Positions 43,407 to 52,994 of a DNA stretch of 64,000 nt are shown here, piece after piece; the stretch's first letter is position 1; each line of letters begins with the position of its first letter. Source of the stretch: Athripsodes cinereus. Taxonomy: Eukaryota; Arthropoda; Insecta; Trichoptera; Leptoceridae. The DNA is taken from NCBI GenBank assembly GCA_947579605.1, contig OX388307.1, positions 31,783,237 to 31,847,236 of the forward strand, read 5' to 3'. Made by a program: the position numbers and the translations under genes. Under the pieces are notes generated by a model. The model did no database searches and was not told where the DNA came from. It saw nothing but the letters and a program-made list of their open reading frames with translations.

Positions 43407-46299
43407 GGCTATCATTTAAAAGATCAGCATAATATTGATGTTATGTTTAGCAGAAAAATGTATTCTGCCGACAAATATATCATGTTGATATGCTACTTAT
43501 GCCCAGCGAGAATATTATATTTTTATTGTAAATAATATAATATTGAAAAACTCTAAATTTAATCGACCAGCAAAATTATTATTTGACCGGCATAATGATT
43601 ATTTGTCCAGCAAAATAAATAAATGAGCAGCAAACCGTGAGCTTATTTTAATTAAACTTGTGAAAGCTAAATTTTTTAGTAGCATCTTTTTATGTGATTT
43701 TATATGTAGCATCTGAGTGAACGACACTAGCGTTTTTCGACATTTCAGTTAGATATTTCGTTAATATAGCAAAGCGGAAACTGGCATTATTTTCGTAGTC
43801 ATAATTAATTTGGTAAGAAATCACAAAAACTTCATGTGGATCCGAAGGTAAATCGGTGTGTGAAAAATATTGTTTATCTAATATTTTCTGCCGGTCAAAT
43901 AATAATTCTGCTGCTCAAATAATAATTCTGCTGCTCAAATAACAATTCTGCTGGTCAATTAATTATATTGTTGTGAGAGTATTGAGTGCGAACGAAAAGA
44001 ATGATCTAACGATGAATGAAAGGTGGGATGTCTTAAAAAGTGTGCTTGTAGGAAGTGCAAAAGAAACATGTGGTGAAGCTAAAGTTGGACGTAAGAAAGG
44101 CGATGCATGGTGGGATAATGATGTGAAAGAAGCTACAGATAAGAAGAAGAATGCTTGGAAAGACTTACTGAGTGTGAAACAGTGTGACACATGTGAAAAA
44201 GAGCGAAAGAAAGAAGTTTACAAGACATGCAAGAAGGAAGTGCGTGAAGTTGTGAAAATGAAGAAAAAAATGCTTGAAGATGAAGAATGTAAGAAATTGT
44301 CTACGTATGCGAGTGAAAATATGAAGATTTTTTGGAAGGAAGTAAAACGAAAGAGGACGGGTTCAAGTGTGAACAGTATGAAAGGGATAAAAGACAAGGA
44401 TGGATGTGTGTTAGTGAATGATGAATGTGTGTTACGGAGATGGAAGGAATATTTCGAAGATCTGTTTGAATGTGATGGTACAAATGCAAATGAGTATGAC
44501 GACAGTGAAAGCAGTGTGAATGAAAACGATATGATAGACATGAATGAGATTATGAATGCATTAAAAAGAGCGAAGTGCGGTAACGCTGTAGGGTATGATT
44601 GTGTTGCCGTTGAGCTCATCAAGTCTGGTGGACCGGGGGTTCTCGCGTGGTGTTTGGAGCTTTTCAACGATTGTTGGAGAGAAGGTGTTACTCCAGAGGA
44701 TTGGAGGAGGGCTATCATCTGCCCCCTGTACAAAGGGAAAGGCTCTAGACTTGAATGCGGGAGTTATCGGGCTATTAGCTTGCTGAGCTCAATAGGGAAA
44801 CTGTATGGTAGAATTTTGATTGAGAGAGTACGAAAGATAACTGAGTGTAAGATATGGGATGCGCAAGGAGCTTTTTTGAATGGCAGAGGGTGCACCGATC
44901 AGATCTTCTCCCTGCGAATGGTTATAGAGAAGTTTCTGGGTAAACACCAGAGGCTTTTTTGTGCGTTCGTGGATCTGGAGAAAGCATATGATCGAGTGGA
45001 CCGTGAAAGGTTGTGGCGCGTGTTGTCGGAGTATGGGGTGAGCAGCCGGTTGATCCGCGCAATATCTTCACTTTACGTGGGAAGCTCCGCTTGCGTGAGG
45101 GTAAATAACACTCTCTCGGAGTGGTTTGTCCTCACCAAAGGAGTGAAGCAAGGTTGTGTCATGTCTCCGTGGCTGTTCAACCTATTCTTCGACTACTGTA
45201 TGCGACCTGTGAAAGAGATGGATGTTGGTGTCGAGCTGAATGGGTTTCGGGTGAATGCATTGATGTACGCAGACGATTTGGTGTTAATGGCTGAGAGTGA
45301 AAGGGACTTACAAGAGATTGTTACGTGTGTGTATGATAGTTGCAATTTGAATGGTTTGAAAATGAATGTTATGAAGACGAAAGTTCTTGTTTTTGAAAGA
45401 GAGAATGAAAAAACGATTTGCGAGATTAAAGTTGGTGACGAATGTTTGGAGCAAGTAAGTGAGTATGTATATTTGGGAAGTATGTTTACGAGGGATGGAA
45501 GATGCGATGGGGACATTGAAAGAAGGAAAGTGGCCGGTGCTAGAGTAAACGGTGCACTTCGACCCATTGTCAGCAATGACAATGTGTCGAACATGGCTAA
45601 AATGCTGGTGCACAATACCATTCTGGTACCGTCACTTACGTATGCAAGCGAGACATGGACGTGGTTGAAGAAGGACGAAAGTGGAATAAATGCAGTAGAG
45701 ATGCGATCGTTGAGAAGAATGGTTGGTAAAACGCTGCGTGATAGAGTGAAGAATGAGGATATTAGAAGAATGAGCGGATGCAAGAAGAGTGTTGTGGACA
45801 GAATGCGCGTGAATAAACTACGGTGGTTTGGGCATGTTGAACGAATGAACGAGGTAAGAATGACAAAGAGGATATACTTATCTGAAAGAAAGGGTGTGAG
45901 GAAACGCGGGCGTCCGAGAACCACGTGGCTTGATCACGTGGATCAAATTCTAAAGGACGGCCGCGTGTTGAGTAAGAGGAACCGACGTGCGTGTATGAGG
46001 AACTGTATGAATGTGGAGGAAGCGAAGGAAGTGTGTAAAGATAGATCTGTTTGGCGTTCCGTTCTCTCTGCCTACCCCACTTGGGACATGGCGTGAGGGT
46101 ATAGTATAGTATAGTAGTATTTATTAAGCTGTTAAATTTTTTTAATTTGCCGATATAACCAAGTTTGTTTGTAAAACAAGTGTTGCGTTTATATTTTATT
46201 TATTGCTGATGAAAACATTGTTTGCTGTTCAAATGACTTAAATGCTGATTTTTTCTTGCCGAACGAATGGATTAATAGCCGTACAAATAAGTAGTTCCC
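43407..46299. mobile_element. Unclassified element with CAGCA subterminal repeats
   Basis: Inserted in Helitron B1 with the 9-bp direct repeat TTTGTTATC on both sides (43398-43406, 46300-46308). The two ends carry many copies of a (a/c)CAGCA or complementary tgctg motif (43420-43640, 43890-43965, 46200-46255). Near the termini cggctatcatt and its inverted partner (attaatagccg, 46271-46281) may be a short TIR. The middle is occupied by LINE-A, so the element's own DNA is about 750 bp and non-coding. No family assigned. Confidence 0.6.
43973..46096 (+). CDS. LINE-A reverse transcriptase (5'-truncated, open frame)
   Basis: A 707-codon uninterrupted frame. Residues 1-160 are a basic, coiled-coil-like lead (KKEVYKTCKKEVREVVKMKK). 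The reverse transcriptase spans about 235-470: palm motif A FVDLEKAYD at 332-340, GVKQGCVMSPW at 390-400, and catalytic YADD at 432-435. The usual QCGF motif reads QGAF (298-301). The C-terminus (NKLRWFGHVERM, GRPRTTWLDHVDQI) is shared with LINE-B. The AP endonuclease expected upstream of the RT is missing, and the frame opens with GTG at the junction with the host element, so this is a 5'-truncated insertion. It ends ten bases before a (TATAG)n tail. It could yield a polymerase if expressed, but I would call it non-autonomous. The exact clade is not determined. Confidence 0.9.
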   Translation: MRVLSANEKNDLTMNERWDVLKSVLVGSAKETCGEAKVGRKKGDAWWDNDVKEATDKKKNAWKDLLSVKQCDTCEKERKKEVYKTCKKEVREVVKMKKKMLEDEECKKLSTYASENMKIFWKEVKRKRTGSSVNSMKGIKDKDGCVLVNDECVLRRWKEYFEDLFECDGTNANEYDDSESSVNENDMIDMNEIMNALKRAKCGNAVGYDCVAVELIKSGGPGVLAWCLELFNDCWREGVTPEDWRRAIICPLYKGKGSRLECGSYRAISLLSSIGKLYGRILIERVRKITECKIWDAQGAFLNGRGCTDQIFSLRMVIEKFLGKHQRLFCAFVDLEKAYDRVDRERLWRVLSEYGVSSRLIRAISSLYVGSSACVRVNNTLSEWFVLTKGVKQGCVMSPWLFNLFFDYCMRPVKEMDVGVELNGFRVNALMYADDLVLMAESERDLQEIVTCVYDSCNLNGLKMNVMKTKVLVFERENEKTICEIKVGDECLEQVSEYVYLGSMFTRDGRCDGDIERRKVAGARVNGALRPIVSNDNVSNMAKMLVHNTILVPSLTYASETWTWLKKDESGINAVEMRSLRRMVGKTLRDRVKNEDIRRMSGCKKSVVDRMRVNKLRWFGHVERMNEVRMTKRIYLSERKGVRKRGRPRTTWLDHVDQILKDGRVLSKRNRRACMRNCMNVEEAKEVCKDRSVWRSVLSAYPTWDMA

Positions 46300-46569
46300 T
46301 TTGTTATCACACTCGTTCGAAACGGCTGGACCGATATTGATGAAATTTTGTGTGCTTATCGCGTAGGTCTTAGAATCGGCCAACATTTATTATTCATGCC
46401 CCTAAAAGTAAAGGGTGGTCCACCCCGATTTTTTTAAAATGTTTTGGACATTTTTTTTTTATTTTCATGTTTTTATGGTGAGGCATTAAAAAATACATAC
46501 AGCCCTAAATTTTCACTTTTCTGTTATCAACCCCTATTTTTTAATAGCGATATTGGTATATGGCAAATG

Positions 46570-47085
46570 CATACATACATACATACATACCATCACGCCG
46601 CTTCCCTCGCGGGGTAGGCAGAAAGGATCGAGCGCCACTTCCTTCTATCTTTGCATACATCTTTCGCTTCCGTCACTGTCATACAATTCCTCATGCATGC
46701 TCTCCTGTTCAATGTGCTCAACACGTGACCGTCCTGTAGGATTTGATTTAAATGATCTTGCCATTTAATCCTCGGACGTCCACGTCTCCGAGCACCATTC
46801 CTCTCAGCCAAATATATCTTCTTAGTCATTCTGTCCTCATTCATTCTTTCCACGTGCCCAAACCATCTTAACTTATTTACATTCATCCTTGTTATTACAC
46901 CAACTTTCATTCCACATTCCTTTCGTATATCACTGTTACGCACACGATCTCTCAGACTTTTACCACACATCCTTCTCAACGATCTCATTTCCACTGCATT
47001 TATGCCACTTTCATCCTTCTTTAACCATGTCCACGTCTCACTTGCATACATAAGTGTTGGCACTCTAATTTCTAAAATAAAATCC
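46570..47085 (-). pseudogene. LINE-B fragment in Helitron B1
   Basis: Bounded by a perfect 12-bp duplication ATATGGCAAATG (46558-46569, 47086-47097). The minus frame 46593-47087 is open for 164 codons (TLMYASETWTWLKKDESG, RKECGMKVGVITRMN, LNQILQDGHVL), ends YPAREAA, and the tail (ATGT)n starts right after the stop. It is the best-preserved LINE-B end in the window. Confidence 0.92.
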
Positions 47086-47164
47086 ATATGGCAAATGTAT
47101 ATGGCATAATGTACCTATATGACAAAACGACGTTTGCTGGGTCAGCTAGTAATTCAATAGAATT

Positions 47165-47265
47165 ACTAAGTGCAGTACTACTACTACTACTAAACCATCA
47201 CGGCATATCTCACAAGGAGGGTAGCCAGCAGAACAGCTGCATGTAATAATCATGCAGTATCACAG
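47165..47265 (-). repeat. D-family end with ACT tail
   Basis: (ACT)n followed by accatcacggcatatctcac and ccagcagaacagctgcatg. Read on the minus strand it is a 3' end with a (TAG)n tail, as at 62345-62440. Confidence 0.55.
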
Positions 47266-47269
47266 TGAA

Positions 47270-47970
47270 ATTATCAAAAAATTTGCATTTACCTACTAGT
47301 ATTTCAAATTTTTATGTACAAATAAAATATAAGTTCGCAGCGTTTCTAATTTCTAAAGTAAAATCCATTTGCATTCCAATATACAAAGTTAAGTTTAGTT
47401 TTGTAGGTAGATAGTTTTTATTTCATTTGTCCTTTCCCATCCGAATTTCATAATACCTACTTTTTTCGCTATAAACATCGAAATAAATACTAACTGGAAG
47501 AATATTGCATGTCAGAAAAATATGTGATCAATTAGATGATGAAGTTTACTTATCTTCCGATGTCAGTATGATAAAGTTACTTGCTAACCTTTTAATCATA
47601 TTTTTATGATGATGATTCTGGATGATTTTATTTTGACGCCGTTTAACAGTACCTAGACCTCAAGGGCGCCGGTGAAATGTTCAGTTCTCAATTTGCTTCT
47701 AAAGCTGGTGACAATCTTATTTCTCAATGGTACCAGTAGGCGATTCTACGTAACCGGTCCAACAACACTAAAATATTTTATATGTTAGATAGGTATTAAT
47801 TATACTCCGTTAAGTATTAAGTTTACCTTGTTATTGCGTTATTTTATGCAACTTGTTATCATACCTAATGGAATTACCCTTTTTTTATTTTACCCTTTTC
47901 AAATTTTCAGAACATAAGTACATTCTAAAAATTTGTCAAAATATTATGATCACGTATTTCGAGTTATATA
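47270..47970. other. No recognised feature
   Basis: AT-rich DNA. ctaatttctaaagtaaaatc at about 47347 echoes 47066-47083, which lies at the LINE-B 5' junction. Confidence 0.4.
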
Positions 47971-47978
47971 ATTAAAAT

Positions 47979-48985
47979 TAGGGATGTTGGGGATGTCGAT
48001 TTTTACACATCCGCGGATGTGAATGCGGATGCGGATTTTTGAAGGCTCACATCCGCGGATGCGGATGCGAATGCGGATGCGGATGCGGATGTTTAAGATG
48101 TTATAGAAAAAAAGTAGGAACTATCTTAGTTGGTAGGCCCCACTGTTAAAATAAGTGACGAAAATTTTGCTACGGTAACATTATGGATTTTTACGCGAAA
48201 TTTCTTTTTATTCTTTTTTATTTGCAAAAATAAAATAAAACCGGCAAAAATAAAAACGCGTCGGATCTTGTCACCATTATTTTCGTTCCCATTGGTTAAT
48301 GTCAAGTGCAAACGGCACGCGCATTTCGCCGGCCCCGCCCCATTTCTTTCTTGTCGCGAATTGTCTTACATCCGCATCCGCATGAACATCCGCATCGATT
48401 ATTGCGAATGCGGATGCGGATGCAGATGTCCAAATCAGGGATGTTGCGAATATTCGCATCCGCAAATGCGGAGCTTCCGCATGTATTTGGACATCTGCAT
48501 CCTCATCCGCATCCGCAATAATTGATGCGGATGTTCATGCGGATGCGGATGTAAGACAATTTGCGACAAGAAAGAAATGGGGCCGGGCCGGCGAATGGCG
48601 CGTGCCGTTCGCACTTGACATTAACCAATGGGAACGAAAAAATTGGTGACAAGATCCGACGCATTTTTATTTTCGCCGGTTTTATTTTATTTTTGCAAAT
48701 AACAAAAAGAAAAAAAATATTTCGCCAAAAAATCTATTATATTATTGTAGCAATAATTTCGTCACATATTTGACAGTGGGGCCTACCAACTAAGATAGTT
48801 CCTACATTTTTTCTATAACATCTTAAACATCCGCATCCGCATCCGCGGATGTGAGCCTTCAAAAATCCGCATCCGCATTCACATCCGCGGATGTGTAAAA
48901 ATCGACATCCGCAACATCCCTGGTCCAAATACATGCGGAAACTCCGCATTTGCGGATGCGGATGCGAATATTCGCAACATCCCTG
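47979..48985 (-). mobile_element. hAT-type MITE, copy 2 (outer)
   Basis: Flanked by a perfect 8-bp duplication ATTAAAAT (47971-47978, 48986-48993). Its terminal C is changed (TAGGG instead of CAGGG). It is the same family as 7627-8126, in minus orientation, and contains a complete second copy of itself at 48436-48922. Confidence 0.9.
48436..48922 (+). mobile_element. hAT-type MITE, copy 3 (nested in copy 2)
   Basis: CAGGGATGTTGCG...CATCCCTG, 487 bp, with a perfect 8-bp duplication GTCCAAAT (48428-48435, 48923-48930). The ancestral target lay within the outer element's subterminal region. Confidence 0.95.
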
Positions 48986-49180
48986 ATTAAAATTATGGTT
49001 AAAAACATAATATTTTCTATTCTGTTATTTATCTTTTGTATAAATGTTATATTTGCGCTGTCTTATTGAAAAAGATCTACCATCTGCCCAGGTACTCCAG
49101 AAGTCTGGGGACTTTCAATTAAATGAGTTCAATCTTATACATTGCACAGTAGGTAATATTACCAAACTTCATGGTATCTA

Positions 49181-49653
49181 AAGGGTCGTTCACATACGTT
49201 CACTTTCAGTGATCACTCCGGATGATCCTCCAAGATGAACAAGTGTGAACGGGCGTTTCATCGCTAGTGATCACTAGCGATGACGGAGGAAAGAGATTAC
49301 CACTCGTCATAATTTTGAGGAAAGTCCTTTCACTGAAATTACCATAAACAAGTTTTATCTTATTATTTGTTTAATTCTCTATGAATTTGTATTGAATGTC
49401 AGAATCATGTACGAAATTATTATGCAGTCGAGAGCTATATTAATTTATTTTAAGTGTTATTTTTCATTTTTGAATTTGTTGAATTATTTTTATACGAAAA
49501 TACGTCAAACTACATACAACATGAGTGAGAAAGTAGACATGGCAGTGAAAGCATAGGAAGAACAAATGTGAACAGACGTGTTCACTTTCGATGAACAGGT
49601 TTGACCCTGACACTCTGGATGATCATCCAAAGTGAAGTAATGTGAATGCTACT
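49181..49653 (+). mobile_element. TA-flanked MITE (family H), copy 1
   Basis: Begins AAGGGTCGTTCACATACG and ends ATGTGAATGCTACT, with TA on both sides (49179-49180, 49654-49655). The ends resemble each other as inverted repeats (..TTCACAT). Subterminal tgatcact/gatgatc motifs are repeated. Non-coding. Copy 2 at 62568-63030 has TA at the same junctions, which fixes the ends. Confidence 0.78.
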
Positions 49654-49679
49654 TACATAACTCAGCTATGATGATGATT

Positions 49680-50225
49680 ATGGATTACTTTGCGCCGTTC
49701 AACCGTTTTAAAGGCACCGATAAACAGTACATTATTTAATTTGTTTTTGAAATTGTTTACCGGATAAAAATTAACATTTGAAGTACAAAGACAGAAAGAA
49801 AGAGAGTAAAATACATTTAAAAATTTATCTCCTATGCCAGCTCATCCTCTCAATTCGAAATGGAACATAAAAATTTAATATGAATTTTGTTTTACGCGCC
49901 TCGTCTAGTTATTTAAATCAATGGTCACAAAGGATTCCGCAGCGGTAGTGTTGTGTGATACATTTTGTATTCTAAGTTTGTAATGGACACTAATGGAGGC
50001 TTAGTTACACTGACACAGAATAGTATGTAACTATATAAAACTCTTGTATCCTAAAAGCGGACCCAGAAACATTAATACATAGTGTGAATGTAAGGCAAAT
50101 AGAGTTAAGTTAACAGAAAAGAAGCTTCAAAGGCATTTTTTGGGATCCTTCACATTTTCAGTACATTTCAATAAGATATGATTATGTTTGTGCTAAAAAT
50201 AATAAAATACGGGACAGGTTTCCTA
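49680..50225. other. No recognised feature
   Basis: AT-rich DNA without supported genes or repeats. Confidence 0.4.
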
Positions 50226-50227
50226 CA

Positions 50228-50313
50228 ATATTTGTATTGTATTTAATTTGAATGTATACCTTTTATGTAATTGTTTTTAATCAATGTACAGTAAAGAATT
50301 AATAAATAAATAA
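50228..50313 (+). repeat. LINE-J tail fragment
   Basis: tattgtatttaatttgaatg, accttttatgtaattg, cagtaaagaatt and (AATA)n as in other LINE-J ends. Confidence 0.7.
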
Positions 50314-50390
50314 ATATCAAATCTGACAATCTCAAGTTATCTTTACGAAAAAGATCGAGTTATTTTAAGCTTATTGTGAAAAATAACCAG

Positions 50391-50550
50391 GGCCCGAAGT
50401 CAAAACACATTTTAGCGTTACGTTTTCGTGACAATTTTCGTAACTGTTGTTTATTTTAGCTACGAAAATTAACACTTCTCGCAACGTCGTCTATATTCGA
50501 ACGATAACGACACGAAAACATAAAGCTAAAATGTGTTTTGACTTCGGGCC
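50391..50550. mobile_element. 160-bp TIR element, GGCCCGAAG type
   Basis: ggcccgaagtcaaaacacat (then tttagc) and its exact complement bound a 160-bp element: 26-bp perfect TIRs. No coding capacity. A diverged sister is at 1058-1234. Confidence 0.88.
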
Positions 50551-50616
50551 TAGCTGTACTGTTAAGAATATGTACTATTTTTTTTAATTGGTTTAACCGA
50601 ATTGGGGTGCAGATGA

Positions 50617-50812
50617 CATAACCAATTAGATATCTCGATTGGAGAACTATGTTTACACGTTGGCTATTGACACCAAAAGTGATCACTTAAGCCAGCCTAG
50701 AGCCGATTCGTTAGCTTTTGGACGACTTTCTCACTTCTTCCGATTAAATTTTGCACAATGTTAGGTACATTGTATAAACATGGTTCTCCAATCTAGATAT
50801 CTGATAACCGGT
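50617..50812. mobile_element. TIR family G, copy 2
   Basis: The left end (agatatctcgattggagaac) and right end (gttctccaatctagatatct) are inverted repeats of about 37 bp with few mismatches. The element is about 195 bp, non-coding, uninterrupted. Confidence 0.75.
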
Positions 50813-50819
50813 ATTGTTT

Positions 50820-51430
50820 TGTACATTTTTTTTCAGTAGATATAATAAGTAAATATATAAACTCTCGAATTCTTCCAGCTAAACACCGAAACGGTGAACA
50901 GACAGAGAAGAAGAAGAAATACATATAACTCTTGTACGTGTATTTTTTAAGTCAAATTTTAAAATAAAACATGATTTATAAATGTGACTAGTGTCCATTT
51001 TCATGTAATGCAAAAATTTGTGTGGTTTCTGTTGCAGCGAAATGTCCCATCAAAATATTCGTCATTTTAAGGTTTTAATACAGGTTTGTTCAACATCCAA
51101 AAATAATGCACCATAAGATAATACTCTCTATAGACAGGCATCATAAAGTTTATATTTGTCTGATGTAAATATTTTGATATTGGACACACTTATTCAAAAT
51201 ACCAACATTCACATCTTAATTTAAAGAGTTTTTGTACTCATAATGAAACCAAATGGATGAAAATAAATTTGCATATTTTTAGTGGATAGATCTATGTAGT
51301 AGATTAGAAAATACATATTTGATTTAGAATAGAATAGAATAAAAGAATTATTATCGTACAAATATAATATTGAAAGGATTTTTTTTTACTGAACATTGAT
51401 AACATGCTCATAAATACATAAAAAAATCCA
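50820..51430. other. No recognised gene
   Basis: AT-rich. A possible eroded minus LINE tail lies near 51345-51425. Confidence 0.35.
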
Positions 51431-51435
51431 ATAAA

Positions 51436-52310
51436 TAAGTCGAAATGTCATACATTCGAAAAATCGTAATTTTTGCAATTTTGGTGTATTTATATTATGA
51501 TTTAAAAATACAACAGAAAGTGAAATATACTATATAATAATCGCTCTGCTAGATGCATTATCTTGTCTTCTTTCCGTTCAATATATAGGTATGAATAAAC
51601 CAGGGATGTTGCGAATATTCGCATCCGCATCCGCAAATGCGGAGCTTCCACATGTATTTGGACATCTGCATCCGCATCCGCATCCGCAATAATCGATGCG
51701 TATGTTCATGCGGATGCGGATGTTAGACAATTTGCGACAAGAAAGAAATGGGGCGGGGCTAGCGAATGGCGCGTGCCGTTCGCACTTGACATTAACCAAT
51801 GGGAACGAAAAAATTGGTGACAAGATCTGACACGTTTTTATTTTTGCCGTATTTATTTTATTTTTGCATTTAACAAAAAAGAAAAAAAATATTTCGCCAA
51901 AAAATCCATAATATTATTGTAGCAACAATTTCGTCACATATTTGACAGTGGGGTCTACCAATTAAGATAGTTCCTACTTTTTTTCTATAACATCTTAAAC
52001 ATCCGCATTCGCATCCGCATCCGCGGATGTGAGCATTCAAAAATCCGCATCCGCATTCACATCCGCGGATGTGTAAAAATCGACATCTGCAACATCCCTG
52101 GTATAAACACATCGAACTATTTATTTGTGGAATTCAAATAGGTCCATTATTATTTTTTCATTAACTAAATATTTCAAATACCGTGATTTTTTTTTTAAAT
52201 TATTTGTTTATGGAATAGAAAGAGTGACGGTGATTACCTACCTATATGTAGGTATTAAGTACAAATTAAATCTTAATTTTCTAAAATTTTGACTTGTTGA
52301 GTTGTTGACC
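51436..52310. mobile_element. TIR family T2, copy 2 with nested hAT MITE
   Basis: aagtcgaaatgtcatac .. acaacagaaagtgaaatata .. ctatataataatcgc matches T2 copy 1. The right end ttttgacttgttgagttgtt is at 52290-52310. The hAT-type MITE at 51601-52100 is inserted within. Confidence 0.65.
51601..52100 (+). mobile_element. hAT-type MITE, copy 4
   Basis: CAGGGATGTTGCG..CATCCCTG, 500 bp. The flanks gaataaac (51593-51600) and gtataaac (52101-52108) agree at 7 of 8 bases. Confidence 0.9.
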
Positions 52311-52675
52311 TGGAGAGTCGATATATTATATACAATCAAGTAACAGATTACAGAAGTGCTTTGTAGAATACTCTTCAAAAATAAAACTTTCAAGATTTTA
52401 ATAATTTAAAGTAAAGAATATTTTTTCATCCTCGTGGAATTTCCGGCAAAGAATAGGTATGTCTTCCACTCTTTTTTTTTAAGTTTTTAAAAGTCCTGCT
52501 AAAGTTAAGTAATCAAAAAACAATCCGAATTAGACACTTATTAAGAACTTTAATTCAACATTGGGGCATTCCACCCATCCTGAATGTTTTGTTTTTTTTT
52601 ATTTACACAGAAAACCTAAATGGTTACCAGGTACATGCAAATAATCGAATGCTATCCACTTGTACTTAGTTTAAT
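52311..52675. repeat. AT-rich DNA with eroded D repeat
   Basis: Bases 52430-52595 keep minus-oriented D text (ccggcaaagaatagg, ttcaacattggggcattcca, cccatcctgaatgtttt). The remainder is unassigned. Confidence 0.4.
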
Positions 52676-52679
52676 TACA

Positions 52680-52994
52680 GAATCCCAGAAAAATGTTTGA
52701 TCTATGCTTCTTACACAAATTGATAAACGGTGCAATTAATTCTCCTGAGCTACTAAAACTCATTCAGTTTCATGTTCTTACCAGATATACCAGACAATGT
52801 TTTTTATATATATGTGTGTTTGTATGTATGTTTGTATATACATATGTTCACTTTGTGAATATTTTTTTTTTCTCTTTTTTTTCCAAATTGCTTTAGATTA
52901 TTGATTTTATTTTAATCATATGTTTTTTTTTTAAGTTAATACTTTTGGGTTAGTTGGAAGAGATCGCGTCTTTGCGATAAACTCGCTCTCTGTA
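52680..52994 (+). pseudogene. LINE-J reverse transcriptase C-terminus and 3' UTR
   Basis: From 52690 the frame reads KMFDLCFLHKLINGAINSPE, then LLKLIQFHVLTRYTRQ, a typical Jockey-type LINE C-terminal segment (FL.KL.NG.I..PELL). It runs into TG/T-rich non-coding DNA and then the LINE-J 3' UTR (gggttagttggaagagatcg, aactcgctctctg). The UTR breaks at 52994 and continues at 54668-54762. Confidence 0.72.

Larger units (their letters stand above)
43368..47149 (+). mobile_element. Helitron B1, split by nested insertions
   Basis: Starts TCTAATATATAAAATTCTCG after an A and ends tgctgggtcaGCTAG before a T. Between the ends, the Helitron text is cut at 43406/46300 by a 2.9 kb element and at 46569/47086 by LINE-B. 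Removing both leaves about 350 bp. The reunited parts (gtgtcacggtgtttgttatc | acactcgttcgaaacggctg) read continuously compared with the copy at 63154-63688. It encodes nothing itself. Confidence 0.85.

Noticed and set aside
44218..45924. Minus frames of 171 and 243 codons opposite LINE-A
   Set aside because: Antisense shadows; serine/phenylalanine-rich because they complement lysine/glutamate-rich coding DNA.
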